From positions 791,991-855,990 of the forward strand of contig NZ_JAASAH010000001.1 of assembly GCF_012726235.1 (NCBI RefSeq): a stretch of DNA of 64,000 nt, in the 5' to 3' direction. Position numbers and translations under genes: made by a program. Below the pieces are notes generated by a model that ran no database searches, was not told the origin of the DNA, and saw only the letters and a list, made by a program, of their open reading frames with translations. Numbering within the stretch: position 1 is the first letter of the stretch; the number at the start of each line of letters is the position of its first letter. The DNA is from Streptomyces sp. HNM0574 (lineage in GTDB: Bacteria; Actinomycetota; Actinomycetes; Streptomycetales; Streptomycetaceae). Below, one piece after another: positions 7,707 through 16,441 of the stretch.

Positions 7707-9383
7707 CTACGCGTCGTACGCGTCCGCCTTCCGCGGTTCCGCGCCCTGGACGAGGCCGCTGAGGACGCCGGAGCGGTTGCCGAACGACTCGGTGTCGCAG
7801 TTGTTCTCCTCCAGCAGCCGCATGGTGGCGGAGTGCACCACCCGCAGCACGGGAGTCGCGGCGCGGAGCGCGTCGTCCGCCATGAAGCGGTGCCGCCACG
7901 GCTTGTCCGCCCAGGCGTGCCGCAGGCCGAACGGCTCGGGCAGGACGAGCTTGCCGCCGAGGAAGTCCAGCACCGGCGGGAACCAGGTGAGCGGGGCGCG
8001 GGCCGCGAGCCGTACGACCTCCTTCGCCTCCACCAGCGGCAGGTTGATCTTCTTCGTCTCCCAGAACTTCACGCTCTTGGAGACTTCCTTCGTCTTCGGC
8101 GAGGGCTTCGTCGTGAACAGCGGGTGGACGGGGCCGAGCGCGTGGCCGGTGACCTCGATCCGCAGGGTGTGGTGCAGCACCGTCACCGTGATCAGCAGGG
8201 TGATCACCAACTGGCCGTCCCACAGCACGAACTGGACGCCGAGGTAGTGGCGGTTGCCGCTGCCGAACTGCTGCTCGTTGCAGATCCGCTGGATCTCGAA
8301 GTCCTTGATCCGGTACCCCTCGACCTCCTGGCCCTCGGGCCGGGAGACCTCCTTGGCGCCCTCGCCGACCGGGGAGACGATCCAGTGCCCGATGGAGGGG
8401 GAGGGGAAGCCGCCGGTGTGGATCGGCGTGCGCTCCAGCATCCGCAGCTGGTCGTGGATGGCGCGGGCGACGTCCCAGCTGCGGAAGGGGTTGATGTCGG
8501 CCTCGGGGTTCTTCGGCACCAGCTCCTCGGCCAGCTGCCAGCTGCCCCAGCGGGTGCCCATGCCGAGTATCCCCTTGGGGCCGGCGTAGTAGACGAGGTT
8601 GCTGGCCTGCTCGGCGGTGAGCTTGGCCAGGCCGAGCCGGATGCGTTCGGCACCGGCGTCGCCCGGGTCCTGCGGGACGGCCTCGGGGATCTTCGCGCCG
8701 GAGCCCGAGCCGCCGAGCAGGCTGCCCCAGTGTCCGCGCAGGTCCTTCGCGGCCTTCTCGCAGATCTGCTTCGCCCACAGCCAGCCGAGGACGGGGGCGA
8801 CGAGCATCGCGCGCAGGTAGATGCCGAGCACACCGTCCAGCGGCAGCTTGATCATCAGCATCACGGCCAGACCGCCGAGGACGACCATCGCCGCCGCGCC
8901 GAGGCTCCCGGCCCGCTTGTTCTGCGCGCCCGCGATGGAGCGGCGCAGCTGGAAGACGAGCAGCCACAGCAGGGTGCCGGGCAGGAAGACGAGGCCGAAG
9001 GTGGCCATGACGAGGGTGAGCCGGGTGTCCCTGACCTTGCGGATCCGGTTGGCCGCGAGGCAGTGCTCGACCACCGACTGCGGTTCGATGCCGAAGGACT
9101 GGATGAGCGCCTTGCGCGCCCCGCCCAGCATCCGGACCTGGACGGCCCGGGAGAACGCCTCGCCGAGGTTCGGCTCGAACAGCGAGAGCTTCGGCTTCTT
9201 CACCTCCGCCGCCTCGTTGGCCTGGAGCACGTCGGCCACGGGGCTGTCGCGGTAGGCGGCCGAGGCCAGGGCCTGCGTCGCCGCCGTCCGTCCGCTGCCC
9301 GAGCCCTGCAGCGGGACCTGGGCGCCGGGGCTGAAGTCGCTCCCGATCGCGGCCGCTTTGGAGAGATCGTCGAAACCGGCCAC
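7707..9383 (-). CDS. conserved membrane protein of unknown function
   Basis: Predicted 558-residue protein with a GTG start. The N-terminal 130 residues are soluble. Two or three hydrophobic segments follow at about residues 123-145, 157-185 and 187-205, and there is another pair near 385-405. The long C-terminal part is soluble and rich in aromatic and charged residues (motifs IGHWIVSP and NRHYLGVQFVLWDG). I recognise no domain or catalytic motif. I recall a homologue in other Streptomyces at this place, next to the EF-G-like gene. It converges on the HIT gene with a hairpin repeat between them. It could be an envelope or trafficking protein, but nothing in the sequence proves this. Confidence 0.8.
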   Translation of the reverse strand: MAGFDDLSKAAAIGSDFSPGAQVPLQGSGSGRTAATQALASAAYRDSPVADVLQANEAAEVKKPKLSLFEPNLGEAFSRAVQVRMLGGARKALIQSFGIEPQSVVEHCLAANRIRKVRDTRLTLVMATFGLVFLPGTLLWLLVFQLRRSIAGAQNKRAGSLGAAAMVVLGGLAVMLMIKLPLDGVLGIYLRAMLVAPVLGWLWAKQICEKAAKDLRGHWGSLLGGSGSGAKIPEAVPQDPGDAGAERIRLGLAKLTAEQASNLVYYAGPKGILGMGTRWGSWQLAEELVPKNPEADINPFRSWDVARAIHDQLRMLERTPIHTGGFPSPSIGHWIVSPVGEGAKEVSRPEGQEVEGYRIKDFEIQRICNEQQFGSGNRHYLGVQFVLWDGQLVITLLITVTVLHHTLRIEVTGHALGPVHPLFTTKPSPKTKEVSKSVKFWETKKINLPLVEAKEVVRLAARAPLTWFPPVLDFLGGKLVLPEPFGLRHAWADKPWRHRFMADDALRAATPVLRVVHSATMRLLEENNCDTESFGNRSGVLSGLVQGAEPRKADAYDA

Positions 9384-9537
9384 TGAGCCCCCACTTCACC
9401 GAGCTGTTCCCGTAACGCGTGCGCACCGGCCACGGCCAACTTGCCCAACTGCCGTGGCCGGTACACCTTTTCACGTCGGGCGTCCGCGCACACGCACGCC
9501 CGGCGCGGTGCACGCCTGGCGCCCAGAGTAGCCCCGA

Positions 9538-11820
9538 TCAGGACCTCTTCTCCTCCTCTTCCAGGATCCTGGCGGCCACTTGAGGGGGCATCGGCTCGTG
9601 TCCGGCGTACGAACGGGCGAACCGGCCGGTGCCGTGCGAGAGGGAGCGGAGGTCCACCGCGTACCGGTCGATCTCGATCTCGGGGACGCGGGCCCGGATC
9701 AACGTACGGGCGCCCGGGGTCTGTTCGGTTCCGGAGACCCGGCCGCGGCGGCCGGACAGATCGCTCATCACCGGTCCGACGAACTCCTCCTCGACCAGTA
9801 CCCGCAGGTCGGCCATCGGCTCCAGCAGGTGCATCCCGGCCCCGGCCGCCGCCTCGCGCAGCGCGAGCGCCCCCGCGGTCTGGAAGGCGGCGTCCGAGGA
9901 GTCCACGGAGTGCGCCTTGCCGTCGTGCAGGGTGACCCGGACGTCGACGAGCGGGCGGGAGCCGCCGCCCGCGGTCACGCCCCTGGCGGCCTGCGCCCGT
10001 ACGCCCTTCTCCACGGACGGGATGAACTGGCGGGGCACGGCGCCGCCGACGACCTTGTCGACGAACTCGATGCCGGAGCCGGCCGGCAGCGGCTCCACCG
10101 TGATCTCGCAGATCGCGAACTGGCCGTGCCCGCCCGACTGTTTGACGTGCCGCCCGCGCCCGGAGGCCGGCTCGGCGAAGGTCTCGCGCAGGGCCACCTC
10201 GTGCGGCACCCGGTCGACCTGGACGCCGTAGCGCGTCCGCAGCCGCTCCAGCGCCACGTCGGTGTGTGCCTCGCCGAGGCACCAGAGCACCAGCTGGTGG
10301 GTGTCCTGGTTCTGCTCCAGGCGCATCGCCGGGTCCTCGCCGACGAGCCGGGACAGCGCCTGCGAGAGCTTGTCCTCGTCGGCCTTGCTGTGCGCCCTGA
10401 TGGCGACCGGCAGCAGCGGGTCGGGCATCTGCCAGGGCTCCATCAGCAGCGGCTGGTCCTTGGCCGAGAGGGTGTCCCCCGTACCGGCGTGGCCCAGCTT
10501 GGCGACGCAGGCGAGGTCTCCGGCGACGGCGCGGGACAGCGGGCGCTGCTGCTTGCCGAAGGGCAGCGTCAGCGCCCCGATCCGCTCGTCGGCCTCGTGC
10601 GGTGCGCCGTCGGGGTCCGCCTGCCCGTCCGTACGGCCGCCGTCGCCGTTGCCGCCGTCGTGCCCGTTCGCGTGCGCCGGGTGCAGGCGGTCCTCGGCGC
10701 CGTGCCCGCTGACGTGCACCGTCTCGTCCGGCCTGAGGGTGCCGGAGAAGACCCGGACCAGGGACATCCGGCCGACGTACGGGTCCGAGGTGGTCTTGAT
10801 CACCTCGGCGGCCAGCGGGCCGTCCGGGTCGCACACCAGCGGCGGGCGGGAGGCGCCCTGCGGGGTGCGGACGTCCGGCGGCTCGTGCTCCTGCGGGGTG
10901 GGGAAGCCGCCGGTGATCAGATCCAGCAGCTCGACGGTGCCCAGGCCGCGGCCGGTGCCGTCGGGGGGCGGAGCGGCGGCCAGCACGGGGTGGAAGACGC
11001 CGCGGGCGACGGCCTTCTCCAGGTCCTCGATCAGGGTGGCCACCTCGCACTGCTCGCCGCCGAGGTAGCGCTCCATGAGGGTCTCGTCCTCGCTCTCCGC
11101 GATGATCCCCTCGATGAGCCGGTTCCTGGACTCCTCCAGCTGCGGCTGGGTCTCGGCGGCCGGGTCGTGCTCGGTGCGCTCGCCGCCGGTGTAGTCGAAG
11201 ACGCGGCGGGTGAGCAGGCCGGTCAGGCCGGTGACGGGGGCGTGCCCGTCGGGCCCGGGGGTGCCGCGCCGTGGCAGGTAGAGCGGGATGACGGCGTCCG
11301 GGTCGTCGCCGCCGAAGGTCTCGCGGCAGGAGGCGACCAGCGCGTCGAAGTCGGCGCGCGCGGCGTCCAGATGCGTCACGACGATCGCGCGGGGCATGCC
11401 CACGGCGGCGCACTCGTCCCAGACGGCGCGGGCCTGGGCGTCCACGCCGTCGGCGGCCGAGACGACGAAGAGGGCCGCGTCCGCCGCGCGCAGACCGGCC
11501 CTCAGCTCCCCGACGAAGTCGGCGTACCCGGGGGTGTCCAGCAGGTTGACGCGGATGCCGTTCCACTCGACGGGGACCAGGGAGAGCTGGACGGACCGGT
11601 GCTGCCGGTGCTCGATCTCGTCGTAGTCGGACAGGGAGCCGCCGTCCTCGACCCGGCCCGTCCGGTTGACCGCGCCGGACGTCAGCGCCAGCGCGTCCAC
11701 CAGGGTCGTCTTGCCGGAGCCGGTGTGGCCGACCAGCACCACGTTCCGCAGCGCGGAGGGGTGGCCGGCCGCGCTCGCCCTGCCGGCGGCTCCGGGGTGT
11801 GCGTTCGCTTTGTCGCCCAT
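9538..11820 (-). CDS. elongation factor G-like translational GTPase (EF-G2 type)
   Basis: Predicted 760-residue protein with the full five-domain EF-G layout. The G domain has P-loop GHTGSGKTT (about residues 31-39) and DTPGY (about 95). Domain II begins near residue 350 and carries an unusual Gly/His/Asp-rich insert around 385-420. Domains III-V follow, with domain IV containing GGHGQF. The G4 motif, normally NKxD, reads THLD (residues 149-152), which departs from housekeeping EF-G. This fits the paralogous EF-G-like group, whose mycobacterial member is reported to lack normal translocation activity; its role remains unclear. The ATG at 11820 has GGAAGG 10 bases upstream. It is not the housekeeping fusA, which normally lies in the str operon. 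Confidence 0.9.
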   Translation of the reverse strand: MGDKANAHPGAAGRASAAGHPSALRNVVLVGHTGSGKTTLVDALALTSGAVNRTGRVEDGGSLSDYDEIEHRQHRSVQLSLVPVEWNGIRVNLLDTPGYADFVGELRAGLRAADAALFVVSAADGVDAQARAVWDECAAVGMPRAIVVTHLDAARADFDALVASCRETFGGDDPDAVIPLYLPRRGTPGPDGHAPVTGLTGLLTRRVFDYTGGERTEHDPAAETQPQLEESRNRLIEGIIAESEDETLMERYLGGEQCEVATLIEDLEKAVARGVFHPVLAAAPPPDGTGRGLGTVELLDLITGGFPTPQEHEPPDVRTPQGASRPPLVCDPDGPLAAEVIKTTSDPYVGRMSLVRVFSGTLRPDETVHVSGHGAEDRLHPAHANGHDGGNGDGGRTDGQADPDGAPHEADERIGALTLPFGKQQRPLSRAVAGDLACVAKLGHAGTGDTLSAKDQPLLMEPWQMPDPLLPVAIRAHSKADEDKLSQALSRLVGEDPAMRLEQNQDTHQLVLWCLGEAHTDVALERLRTRYGVQVDRVPHEVALRETFAEPASGRGRHVKQSGGHGQFAICEITVEPLPAGSGIEFVDKVVGGAVPRQFIPSVEKGVRAQAARGVTAGGGSRPLVDVRVTLHDGKAHSVDSSDAAFQTAGALALREAAAGAGMHLLEPMADLRVLVEEEFVGPVMSDLSGRRGRVSGTEQTPGARTLIRARVPEIEIDRYAVDLRSLSHGTGRFARSYAGHEPMPPQVAARILEEEEKRS

Positions 11821-12012
11821 GTGTCCCGCCTTCCGGTCGACACCTGCTGGGACGGGGGCGCGGAAACCCGCGGTCCTCCGAGCCTTCCACCGCTACCGGG
11901 ACGCGTCCATACGTCGGACGGGCCCCGCGCGTCCGCCGGGCGCACGCCGCCGGGCCGGGCGCCGGGGTGCCGGGTGGGGCCGAACGCGTGACCGGCCGGG
12001 GCCTCCGGTGCC

Positions 12013-12741
12013 TCAGCTCTCGTCGGCCGCCGTGCGCGGGGGCCAGGCGGACGGGTCGAGGACGCCGAGGGTGTAGGCGCGGGCGACGAGCGCGGTCCGG
12101 CCGCGTACGCCCCAGCGGTCGGCGAGGCGGGCCAGGTGGTAGTTGACGCCGTCCACGCCGAGGCCGACCGCGCCCGCGATCGCCGAGGTGGTCTCGCCCG
12201 CCGCGGCCAGCGCCAGGATGCGGGTCTCGACGGGCCCCGCGGTGCCGGGCCCCGCCTGCGGCGCCGGGCCCGTCGCGGCAGGCCGCCGGACGAGGAGCTG
12301 GACCAGGAGCGTGGGCTCGTCCAGCGGCGAGTCGCTGACCGGCTCGACGGTCAGCTCCCCGTGACGCTCCTCCCCGCCGGTGTGCCAGCGCACCGCGAGC
12401 GGGTAGCGGGAGCGGCGGCCCAGGCGGAGGGCCTCGGTGAGCCGCTCCAGCTGGCCGGTGCCGCGCGGGCGGAACAGCTCCAGCGCGTTCCGGCCGAGGA
12501 GCCTGCCGGGGGAGGTGCCCCACTCGTGGCCCATGGCCGGGTTGGCGATCAGCATCGTGCCGTCCCTGCGGCAGACCACCAGGGGGTTCTGGACGCGGTC
12601 GAAGAGCAGCAGGAAGCGGTTCCGCCAGGCCACCGCGTCGGGTGCCCGGTGGGGACCGGCGCGCCAGGTGGTCAGCGCGGCGGACGCGAGGAGGCGCGTG
12701 TCCGGCTGCCCCGCACCGGGTTCCTCCGTCGTCCCGCTCAC
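12013..12741 (-). CDS. PAS domain-LuxR-type transcriptional regulator
   Basis: Predicted 242-residue regulator. Residues 40-130 form a PAS-like sensor (FDRVQNPLVVCRRDG, then LLGRNALELFRP). Residues 165-225 form a LuxR/GerE helix-turn-helix (ETRILALAAAGETTSAIA, then DGVNYHLARLADRWGV). PAS-LuxR regulators in Streptomyces often control adjacent secondary metabolism or redox genes. It is transcribed away from the P450-reductase gene, and a 7-base inverted repeat lies in the shared 196-base gap, so it probably controls the P450 and itself. No Cys or His cluster for heme or iron binding stands out in the PAS part. The start is the GTG at 12741. Confidence 0.88.
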   Translation of the reverse strand: MSGTTEEPGAGQPDTRLLASAALTTWRAGPHRAPDAVAWRNRFLLLFDRVQNPLVVCRRDGTMLIANPAMGHEWGTSPGRLLGRNALELFRPRGTGQLERLTEALRLGRRSRYPLAVRWHTGGEERHGELTVEPVSDSPLDEPTLLVQLLVRRPAATGPAPQAGPGTAGPVETRILALAAAGETTSAIAGAVGLGVDGVNYHLARLADRWGVRGRTALVARAYTLGVLDPSAWPPRTAADES

Positions 12742-12810
12742 GGCGTCCGCTCCCTCCTCCGTCGCGTTAGCACCGGACGCGCTGCCGGCGCAAGGGGTCC
12801 GCGTACCTCA

Positions 12811-12832
12811 GGACTACACAATCACGTAGTCC
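12811..12832. promoter_or_regulatory. inverted repeat, candidate operator between PAS-LuxR and P450 genes
   Basis: GGACTAC (12811-12817) and GTAGTCC (12826-12832) are perfect inverted copies separated by 8 bases in the divergent intergenic region. Its size suits a dimeric helix-turn-helix protein; the neighbouring regulator is the obvious candidate. Confidence 0.45.
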
Positions 12833-12937
12833 GGCGGCCCGGTCCGGCGGGTGCGGCGGGCGAGGCTGTGGGGACGGGCCCGCTCGCCGGCCCGTACGCG
12901 AGTCGTGAAATCCCCTACCGTGGAAGGCACTTCAGCC

Positions 12938-15900
12938 ATGAGCCAGGTTCCCCAGCCCGCGACGCGGGACGGCGGCGCGGCCCCGGCGGACGGCATCCCC
13001 GTCGTCGACATCTCCGCCACCGGCCTCACCAGCACCCCGGTCCAGAGCGCCATGGAGCTGGCCCGGACCCACGGGCCGGTGTTCCGCCGCCGGCTGCACG
13101 GGCGGGACATGCTGTTCGTCAGCGACCCCGGCCTCGTCGCCGAGATCGCCGACGAGACGCGGTACCGCAAGACCATCGGCCAGGCGCTGGAGAACGTGCG
13201 CGAGTTCGCCGCCGACGGGCTCTTCACCGCGTACAACGAGGAGCCCAACTGGGCCCGCGCGCACGACATCCTGATGCCCGCCTTCGCGCTCGGCTCGATG
13301 CGCACCTACCACCCGGTGATGCTGAAGGTCTGCCGCCGCGTGCTGGAGTCCTGGGACGCCAAGGCCGCCCCGGAGGCCGGGGAGCGCGGCGTCGTCGAGG
13401 TGTCCGAGGACATGACGCGGATGACCCTCGACACCATCGGACTCGCGGGCTTCGGCTTCGACTTCGACTCCTTCTCCCGCGAGGAGCCGCACCCCTTCGT
13501 CGACGCGATGGTGCGCTGCCTGGTGTGGAGCATGCGGAAGCTCGGCCGCAAACCGGGCGAGGACCACGAGGCCGAGGACGCGGACTTCCGCGCCGACGCC
13601 GGCTACCTCGCCTCCGTCGTCGACGACGTCATCACCGCGCGCCAGGAGTCCGGCGACACCTCCACCGACGACCTGCTCGGCCTGATGCTCGGCGCCACCC
13701 ACCCCGGGGACGGCAGCCGCCTGGATGCGCAGAACATCCGCAACCAGGTCATCACTTTCCTCATCGCGGGGCACGAAACCACCTCCAGCGCCCTCTCGTT
13801 CGCGCTGTACTACCTGCTCAAGAACCCCACCGTGCTCGCCCTCGCACAGCGCGAGGCCGACGAACTGTGGGGCGACGGCCCGGAGTACCCCGAGCCGGCC
13901 TTCGAGGACGTCGGCAGGCTCCGCTACACCCGCCAGGTGCTCAGCGAGGCGCTGCGGCTGTGGCCCACCGCGCCCAACTTCGGCCGCGAGCCCCGCGAGG
14001 ACGTCCTGCTCGGCGGCCGCTACCCGCTGCGCGCGGGCGAGGCCGTCGTCGTGCAGTCGACGATGCTGCACCGCTCCCACGTGTGGGGCGACAACCCCGA
14101 GTGCTTCGACCCCGCACGCTTCACCCCCGAGGCCGAGGCGGACCGCCCCGTGCACGCGTACAAGCCGTTCGGCACCGGTGAACGCGCCTGCATCGGGCGG
14201 CAGTTCGCGCTGCACGAGGCGACCATGCTGCTCGCGATGATCGTCCACCGGTACCGGCTCGTCGACCACACCGACTACCGGCTGCGCATCAAGGAGACCC
14301 TCACCCTCAAGCCCGAGGACTTCACCCTCACCCTCGCCCCGCGCACCCCCGCCGACCGCGCCGCGCTCCGCGCCGCCTACGGCCCCGCCCGCGACACCGA
14401 CGCCGGCGCCGCCCCCGCGAGCGACCCCGCGCTGCCCGCCCGCGTCCGCGCCGGCACCGGACTGCTCCTGCTGCACGGCTCCAACTACGGCACCTGCCGC
14501 GAGTTCGCCGCCGACCTCGCCGACCTCGCCGGCGAACTCGGCTGCGCCACCGAGACCGCGCCGCTCGACGCCTACGGCCCCGGCGGCGCCCCGCTGCCCA
14601 CCGACCGGCCCGTCGTCCTCGTCGCCGCCTCGTACAACGGTCGCCCCACCGACGACGCGGCCCGCTTCCACGCCTGGCTGGAGTCGGCGGAGGACGGCGC
14701 GGCCGAGGGCGTCACCTTCGCGGTGCTCGGCGTCGGCGACCGCGCCTGGGCCGCCACCTACCAGCGCGTCCCCACTTTCCTCGACGACCGGCTCGCCGCG
14801 CTCGGCGGCACCCGGCTGCTGCCCCGCGCCGAGGCCGACGCCTCCGGCGATCTCGGCGGCGCCGTACGGGAGTTCACCGCCCGGCTGCGCGGCGCCCTGC
14901 TGGAGCGGCACGGCGACCCGGACAGCGCCGGCGCCGCCCCCGCCACCGGCGACGACGGGCCGTCCTACGAGGTCACCGAGGTCACCGGCGCCCCGCTGGA
15001 CGCGCTCGCCGCCCGGCACGGGCTGGCCCCCGTCACCGTCACCGAGGCCCGCGACCTCACCGCGCCCTCGCACCCCCGGCGCAAGCGCCTGCTGCGCGTC
15101 GCCCTGCCGGACGACGGGAGCTACCGCACCGCCGACCACCTGGCCGTCCTCCCCGCCAACGGCGCGGACGCCGTCGAACGCGCCGCCCGCCTCCTCGGCG
15201 CCGACCCGGACACCGTGCTCGACATCCGCTCCCGCCGCCCCGGCCGCGGCCGGCTCCCCGTCGACCGGCCGCTGACCGTACGGGAACTCCTCACCCGGCA
15301 CCTCGAACTCCAGGAGAGGCCCACCGCCGCGCAGACCGCGCTGCTCGCCGAGGCCGACCCCTGCCCGCCGGAGGCGTCCGCGCTGGCCGCGCTCGCCGCC
15401 GACGAGGAGGCACGCGCGGCCGACCACCGCACCGTCCTCGACCTGATCGAGGACCACCCGGCGCTGACCGGAGCGCTCGGCTGGCAGCAGATCCTCGACC
15501 TGCTGCCGCCGCTGCGCACCCGGCACTACTCGATCTCCTCCTCGCCCCGCCACGACGCCCGCACCGCCGACCTGATGGTCTCCGTCCTGGAGGCGCCCTC
15601 CCGCGCCGGGCGCGGCACCTACCGGGGCACCGGCTCGGGCCACCTCGCCGCGCTGCGCCCCGGGGACACCTTCCTCGCCCGCGTCCAGCCCTGCCGCGAC
15701 GCGTTCCGCATCCCGCACACCGCGGACACCCCCGTCGTCATGATCGCCGCCGGCACCGGCCTCGCCCCGTTCCGCGGAGCCGTCGACGACCGGCGCGGCC
15801 TGCTGCTTCAGGGCCGCCAACTCGCCCCCGCGCTGCTCTACTTCGGCTGCGACCACCCGGAGGACGACTTCCTGCACGCCGACGAGCTCCGCGCCGCGGA

Positions 15901-16216
15901 GCGGGCCGGCGCCGTCTCCCTGCGCCCCGTGCACAGCGAGGCCCCCGCCGGCGACCTGCGCTTCGTGCAGCACCGCATCGCCGCCGAGGGCGCGGAACTG
16001 TGGCGGCTGCTGGAGTCCGGAGCCCGGGTGTACGTGTGCGGCGACGGCTCGCGCATGGCACCCGGCGTACGCGCCGCCTTCCGCGAGCTGTACGTGACAT
16101 ACGGCACGAACGCGACGGGAACCGGGGCCGGTTCCGAGGCCGCCGAGGCCGAGGAATGGCTGCGCCAACTCACCGCCGAGGGCCGGTACGTCGAGGACGT
16201 CTACGCGGCGGGCTGA
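12938..16216 (+). CDS. self-sufficient cytochrome P450-reductase fusion (CYP102/P450 BM3 type)
   Basis: Predicted 1092-residue fusion. The heme domain has the I-helix motif AGHETTS (about residue 275), the ExxR motif in SEALRLWP and the heme loop FGTGERACIG with Cys418. The FMN domain begins near 506 (GSNYGT), the FAD domain has RHYSISSSP near 862, and the nicotinamide site has AGTGLAPFRG near 937. Matched to P450 BM3, Phe87 and the fatty-acid anchor Arg47 are conserved (FAADGLF, HGRD) while Tyr51 is Phe, so a medium- or long-chain fatty acid hydroxylase is likely. The residues for the NADPH 2'-phosphate are changed (Glu1001, Leu1007, Phe1009) and the last aromatic residue is Tyr1089, so NADH may be preferred. 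The ATG at 12938 has GGAAGG 10 bases upstream. A 17-base-pair terminator follows, making it a single-gene unit. Confidence 0.95.
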   Translation: MSQVPQPATRDGGAAPADGIPVVDISATGLTSTPVQSAMELARTHGPVFRRRLHGRDMLFVSDPGLVAEIADETRYRKTIGQALENVREFAADGLFTAYNEEPNWARAHDILMPAFALGSMRTYHPVMLKVCRRVLESWDAKAAPEAGERGVVEVSEDMTRMTLDTIGLAGFGFDFDSFSREEPHPFVDAMVRCLVWSMRKLGRKPGEDHEAEDADFRADAGYLASVVDDVITARQESGDTSTDDLLGLMLGATHPGDGSRLDAQNIRNQVITFLIAGHETTSSALSFALYYLLKNPTVLALAQREADELWGDGPEYPEPAFEDVGRLRYTRQVLSEALRLWPTAPNFGREPREDVLLGGRYPLRAGEAVVVQSTMLHRSHVWGDNPECFDPARFTPEAEADRPVHAYKPFGTGERACIGRQFALHEATMLLAMIVHRYRLVDHTDYRLRIKETLTLKPEDFTLTLAPRTPADRAALRAAYGPARDTDAGAAPASDPALPARVRAGTGLLLLHGSNYGTCREFAADLADLAGELGCATETAPLDAYGPGGAPLPTDRPVVLVAASYNGRPTDDAARFHAWLESAEDGAAEGVTFAVLGVGDRAWAATYQRVPTFLDDRLAALGGTRLLPRAEADASGDLGGAVREFTARLRGALLERHGDPDSAGAAPATGDDGPSYEVTEVTGAPLDALAARHGLAPVTVTEARDLTAPSHPRRKRLLRVALPDDGSYRTADHLAVLPANGADAVERAARLLGADPDTVLDIRSRRPGRGRLPVDRPLTVRELLTRHLELQERPTAAQTALLAEADPCPPEASALAALAADEEARAADHRTVLDLIEDHPALTGALGWQQILDLLPPLRTRHYSISSSPRHDARTADLMVSVLEAPSRAGRGTYRGTGSGHLAALRPGDTFLARVQPCRDAFRIPHTADTPVVMIAAGTGLAPFRGAVDDRRGLLLQGRQLAPALLYFGCDHPEDDFLHADELRAAERAGAVSLRPVHSEAPAGDLRFVQHRIAAEGAELWRLLESGARVYVCGDGSRMAPGVRAAFRELYVTYGTNATGTGAGSEAAEAEEWLRQLTAEGRYVEDVYAAG

Positions 16217-16237
16217 CCCCCGCCGCGCCGGGCCGCG

Positions 16238-16278
16238 GCGCCCCGTCCCGCCCGTCGCGCGCGGGCGGGACGGGGCGC
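16238..16278 (+). terminator. strong hairpin terminator after the P450 gene
   Basis: A perfect 17-base-pair stem (16238-16254 with 16262-16278) with a 7-base loop TCGCGCG lies 21 bases after the stop. It separates the P450 unit from the pgsA operon. Confidence 0.85.
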
Positions 16279-16441
16279 AACCCGGCACCTCGCGGACGCG
16301 TCTTTTTCCCCGGACGGGTGGGGCGCGGCGCAACCCGGCGCCACTGCGATCCGTTCGCGGTGGCCCGCCGCCGCGTGACTACGATGGGCCCGCCGGTGGT
16401 CCGACCGCCACCGGTTCGCTTTCGACCACCACAGGACGGCC

